Below are positions 61,127 to 64,000 of a DNA stretch of 64,000 nt, piece after piece. Numbering within the stretch: the first letter of the stretch is position 1; each line of letters starts with the position of its first letter. This stretch comes from CAVXGU01 sp963761615 (GTDB lineage: Bacteria; Acidobacteriota; Vicinamibacteria; Vicinamibacterales; CAVVIG01): contig CAVXGU010000004.1 in the NCBI GenBank assembly GCA_963761615.1, forward strand, positions 759,512 through 823,511. Direction: 5' to 3'. A model generated the notes under the pieces. That model saw only the letters and a list, made by a program, of their open reading frames with translations, made no database searches and was not told where the DNA came from. Position numbers and translations under genes: made by a program.

Positions 61127-61155
61127 ATTTTAGACCACGCCCGTACGCGTGTCAA
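61127..61155 (-). promoter_or_regulatory. sigma70-type promoter of ectABCD
   Basis: On the minus strand TTGACA (61155-61150) is separated by exactly 17 bases from TAAAAT (61132-61127). The ect leader would be about 160 bases long. A TTTGA-AC-TCAAA palindrome (61104-61115) lies right at the start of the transcript, a suitable place for a repressor such as an EctR-like protein, although none is seen nearby. Confidence 0.7.
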
Positions 61156-61191
61156 ATGCCCGCGTGCGGCATCTGCCCGAGCCAGGCGCGC

Positions 61192-61944
61192 TCAGCGCTC
61201 CCGCGACTGCAGCTTGGCGAGGAGCCGGAGGATCTCGAGATACAGCCAGACCAGCGTGACGAGCAGGCCGAACGCGCCGTACCACTCCATGTAGCGCGGC
61301 GCGCCGCGCTCGACGCCGCGCTCGATGAAGTCGAAGTCGAGCACGAGGTTCAGCGCCGCGATGACCACGACGAAGACGCTGAAGAGAATCCCGAACGTGC
61401 CGTTCGACTGAATCAGGGGAATGGGCACGTGGAAGAATCCGAGGATGAAGCTGAAGACGTAGAGCAGGGCGATGCCGCCCGTCGCCGCGAACACTCCCAG
61501 CTTGAACTTCTCGGTCGCCCGGATGACGCCCGATCGGTAGGCCACGAGGAGCGCCGCCAGCGTGCCGAACGTCAGGAACACGGCCTGTCCCACGATGCCG
61601 GGATACGCACGGTTGAACGCCACCGAGATGCCGCCGAGGGCCAGGCCTTCGGCCGCCGCGTAGGCGGGCGTCGTGTACGGCGCCCAGGTCTGCTTGAAGA
61701 CGGTCGCGATGGCGAGGGCGAAGCCGGCAATGACGCCCACCAGCACCCAGCCGGCCGTGGCCGGCCCCTCGCCGCGGCCCCAGACGTAGGTCGCCGCGAC
61801 GAGCAGGATCGCCAGCGACATCGCCGTCTTGTTCACGGTCCCGCCCAGCGTCATCGCGTCGGAGGCCGACACGGGCGTCGTCTGCGCGAAGGTCCCGGCG
61901 TTCATCGCGGGGTTGCCGGAGCGAAGGCCTGTCAGTGGTGGCAT
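61192..61944 (-). CDS. BAX inhibitor-1 (YccA/YbhL-like) membrane protein
   Basis: This is a 250-residue protein with seven membrane helices. LRSGNPAMNAGTF and the TMBIM core (MSLAILLVAATYVWG, AYPGIVGQAVFLTFGTLAALLVAYRSGVIRATEKF, FDFIERGVERGAPRYMEWYGAFGLLVTLVWLYLEILRLLAKL) identify the BI-1 family. Bacterial members are thought to be proton- or calcium-leak channels or to affect FtsH. GAGGAGAGAC precedes the ATG. It is upstream of the ect promoter on the same strand. Confidence 0.9.
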   Translation of the reverse strand: MPPLTGLRSGNPAMNAGTFAQTTPVSASDAMTLGGTVNKTAMSLAILLVAATYVWGRGEGPATAGWVLVGVIAGFALAIATVFKQTWAPYTTPAYAAAEGLALGGISVAFNRAYPGIVGQAVFLTFGTLAALLVAYRSGVIRATEKFKLGVFAATGGIALLYVFSFILGFFHVPIPLIQSNGTFGILFSVFVVVIAALNLVLDFDFIERGVERGAPRYMEWYGAFGLLVTLVWLYLEILRLLAKLQSRER

Positions 61945-61964
61945 GTCTCTCCTCGAACGGTGGT

Positions 61965-62052
61965 GGGCTCCAGGCTTCGGACTTCCGGCCGGTGTTCCGC
62001 AATCCGGGGGCGCTCCGCGATCCAGGCCTGGAGCCCGAAGCCTGGGCCGGAG
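61965..62052. repeat. Heptamer inverted repeat
   Basis: GGCTCCA-GGCTTCG-GACTTCC on the left and AGCCCGA-AGCCTGG on the right, with a loop containing TTCCGCA, resemble the hairpins at 44.6 and 48.5 kb. Confidence 0.55.
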
Positions 62053-62057
62053 CCGCC

Positions 62058-63275
62058 CTACGTTCTCGGCTCGATGCGGCTCCCGTCGACGACCGTGTCG
62101 GACGGGTGCACCAACACGCGCTCGCCTCCCGTCAGGCCGCCGAGCACCTGCGCCTCGAGGCCCGTCTGCTGACCGATCGTCACCGGCGTGAGCCTGGCGC
62201 GGTTCCCCGCGGCGACGAAGACGGCCCAGCCGTCCCCGTGGCGGACGAGCGCGCTCGTGGGAACCTTCAGGACGTTGGACCCCTCCCACAGGATAACGCG
62301 GACCTCGACCCGATAACCGTCGCCGAGCGCCTCCCACAGGCGGCGCGGGTCGTCGAGCGCGACGATGACGTTGACGCGCTGTTCTTCCACGCCGAGCGCC
62401 GATACCTTGACGAAGCCGTACGGCTCGACCACCCGCACCTTCCCGTTGAGCGGGTGATCGCCGCCCCACCGGTCGATGATGGCGGACATGCCGGGCCGGA
62501 TCTTCACCGCATCGGTCGAGAGGTAGTCGGCGACGACCTCCAGGTCGGCCGGATCGCCGATCTCGACGATCGGCTCGCCGGCCGGCACGACGGCTTCGCT
62601 CTCGTGCAGGCGCTGCAGCACGACGCCGTCCACCGGGCTCCGCATCGTGATCGGCCGGCCGGCCGGAGTGTTCGCTGCCTGTCCGAGCTCGAGGAGCGCC
62701 GCGCGCGCCGCGTCGGCCTGGTGCTGGGCCGTGGACAGGGCGGCCTGGGCGGCGTCGGCGGCGTCGGATGCGGTCTTGGCGGCCGACTCGGCCTGGTCGA
62801 GGTCGGCCTGCGCGAGGATCTTCTCGGCGAAGAGCTCCCTGGTCCGCTTGAGCTGGCTCTCGGCGAGATCGTGGCGCCCGCGCGCCCCGCCGAGCGCTGC
62901 GCGCGCCTGCTGGACCGACGCGTCGGCCGCCCGGATCTGCGCTTCCGCCTCGGCGCGGGCGCGGGCGTCGAGCAGCGGCGGCGCTCCGGGCAGGAACGTC
63001 GCGACGACGGTCTTGCCGGCCTCGACCGGGTCTCCCGGCTCCAGCTCGACCCGCAGCACGCGGCCGGCGACGGGGGCGGAGACGACGTAGCGGTCGTGCA
63101 CCCGCGTCTTGCCCTCCTGATCGACGGTGACCTGCAGGTCGCCGCGGACGACGGATCCGAAGTCGACCGGCACCGGCGCCGGCCGGAACGCCACCCAGAT
63201 CACGGCGGCGATCAGGAGCGCCCCCGCAGACCAGATCACCGCGCGCCGGCGGCCGGACTTGTTCATCGTTGCCAT
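62058..63275 (-). CDS. Efflux periplasmic adaptor (HlyD/MacA family)
   Basis: This is a 405-residue protein with an N-terminal membrane anchor (AVIWSAGALLIAAVIWVAF). A biotinyl-lipoyl-like domain (VSAPVAGRVLRVELEPGDPVEAGKTV) is interrupted by a long coiled coil (residues about 95-200, Ala/Gln/Arg-rich heptads), and then the beta-barrel (VVADYLSTDAVKIRPGMSAIID) follows. It bridges an inner-membrane pump and an outer-membrane channel. It is 3 bases from the next permease gene. Confidence 0.87.
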   Translation of the reverse strand: MATMNKSGRRRAVIWSAGALLIAAVIWVAFRPAPVPVDFGSVVRGDLQVTVDQEGKTRVHDRYVVSAPVAGRVLRVELEPGDPVEAGKTVVATFLPGAPPLLDARARAEAEAQIRAADASVQQARAALGGARGRHDLAESQLKRTRELFAEKILAQADLDQAESAAKTASDAADAAQAALSTAQHQADAARAALLELGQAANTPAGRPITMRSPVDGVVLQRLHESEAVVPAGEPIVEIGDPADLEVVADYLSTDAVKIRPGMSAIIDRWGGDHPLNGKVRVVEPYGFVKVSALGVEEQRVNVIVALDDPRRLWEALGDGYRVEVRVILWEGSNVLKVPTSALVRHGDGWAVFVAAGNRARLTPVTIGQQTGLEAQVLGGLTGGERVLVHPSDTVVDGSRIEPRT

Positions 63276-63278
63276 CGG

Positions 63279-64000
63279 CTACTCCCGCGTCTTCAAGACG
63301 GCGATGAGATCGAGGTGGTTGAGCCGGCGGCGCACGATGAGCGCCGACAGCGTGGCCGCGACGATCGTCGTGAGCGCCGAGACCGCATACGTGTGCGGCG
63401 TGACGATGAGCGGCAGGCGATACACTTCGGTTTCGTAGGCACGCACGGTGGCCGCGGCCAGGCCGTACCCGATGCCCATGCTGAGCGGCAGGGCCGCGAG
63501 CGTGACGAGCGCCAGCTCACCCAGCAGCACACGGCCGATCTCGCCGCGCGTGAACCCTATCACGCGGAGCGTCGCCAGCTCGCGTCCCCGCTCGGAGAGC
63601 GCGATCCGGGCCGTGTTGTACACCACGCCGAACGCGATGATCGAGGCGAAGACGATGGTCACGACCCGCGTGATGTTGATCGACTCGGCGACGGTGTTCC
63701 GGAAGCTGTCGATCGCCGCCTGGCGCAGGCTGACGCCCGCGACCGCGGGCGTCTCCTTGAGCCGATCGTACAGGGCCGAGACCTGCGCCGGGTCGACGGA
63801 CAGGTACACGCCCGACAGGCTGCCTCCCTCGTCCATCAGCGCGTGCAGCGCGTCGATCTGCATGTAGGCGTTGGTCCCCATGTACTCGTCGACGAGCCGG
63901 GCGACGCGCACCTGGCGCACCGGGCGCTCGCCCTCGAGCACCTCGACGGTCACGGAATCGCCGCGGTGGACGCCGAGCAGCTTCGCGAGCTCGCTCGAGA
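63279..64000 (-). CDS. FtsX-like ABC transporter permease (partial)
   Basis: The visible 240 codons run into the right edge (minus strand, so the N-terminus is missing). VVTIVFASIIAFGVVYNTARIALSERGRELATLRVIGFTRGEIGRVLLGELALVTLAALPLSMGIGYGL is the FtsX core, and the C-terminus NHLDLIAVLKTRE closes the protein. Together with the upstream adaptor it forms a MacA/MacB-like exporter. The ATPase is outside the window. Confidence 0.85.
   Translation of the reverse strand, partial: SSELAKLLGVHRGDSVTVEVLEGERPVRQVRVARLVDEYMGTNAYMQIDALHALMDEGGSLSGVYLSVDPAQVSALYDRLKETPAVAGVSLRQAAIDSFRNTVAESINITRVVTIVFASIIAFGVVYNTARIALSERGRELATLRVIGFTRGEIGRVLLGELALVTLAALPLSMGIGYGLAAATVRAYETEVYRLPLIVTPHTYAVSALTTIVAATLSALIVRRRLNHLDLIAVLKTRE

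Overview
The window is 64 kb of a GC-rich bacterial chromosome or metagenome-assembled contig. A VWFA protein of the type known from Acidobacteriota, tandem NHL-repeat secreted proteins, a BBP2-type porin, a bacterial SET protein and an ectABCD operon suggest an acidobacterial (Vicinamibacteria-like) genome. This is inference: there is no rRNA or marker gene here. Most of the sequence is tightly packed coding DNA with ATGA/GTGA-type overlaps.

Region by region. 0-11 kb is housekeeping and accessory: a Crp/Fnr regulator cut by the window edge, an NSS-family Na+ symporter with a tiny MetS-like partner, a GT39-like membrane protein overlapping a SET-domain protein, the ABC-F protein YbiT with a near-leaderless promoter, a sulfatase-modifying-factor-like protein, a MarR/cupin pair with two matching operators, an APC permease and tRNA-Arg(TCT). 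11-16 kb holds a GNAT enzyme and a three-gene unit (SnoaL-like, Gly-rich beta-repeat protein, metallophosphoesterase). 16-23.1 kb is the standout: an integron gene-cassette array without an integrase (CALIN). It has seven clear attC sites, one degenerate attC and a terminal core site, all oriented with minus-strand cassettes. The cassettes carry a ParE-type toxin-antitoxin pair, a membrane protein, a PD-(D/E)XK-like protein, a HEPN-like protein with an R-x4-H motif, a family-6-like uracil/hypoxanthine-DNA glycosylase, a TIR-like (PF10137-type) protein and a cupin. Several of these look like defence genes. In six of seven cassettes the variant R-box sequences match between the two ends of the same cassette, as expected if each unit moved as a circle.

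23.5-37 kb: a VOC protein and an amidohydrolase, then a five-gene minus-strand operon with an adenylation-less C-PCP-TE protein, an FkbH-ACP protein, two glycosyltransferases and an HD-like protein. This looks like a small, unusual assembly-line locus. A panB-panC-coaX operon for 4'-phosphopantothenate follows on the other strand. 37-43.4 kb is a complete Yej/Opp-type peptide importer. 43.5-56 kb holds secreted and membrane proteins (VWFA, FMN-binding, porin, Cys-rich, SnoaL tandem), a heterodimeric ABC exporter, a metallo-beta-lactamase-fold hydrolase and two NHL proteins. 56-62 kb is an osmoadaptation block: ectA-ectB-ectC-ectD, a truncated ABC ATPase and an MscS channel, with a textbook sigma70 promoter before ectA. 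The right end has a BI-1 protein and an RND/ABC efflux adaptor-permease pair that runs off the window.

Two features cut across the window. At least seven otherwise intact genes contain a single-base frameshift, which looks more like assembly or read error than decay. Several intergenic gaps carry inverted, heptamer-based GC-rich repeats that form long hairpins.
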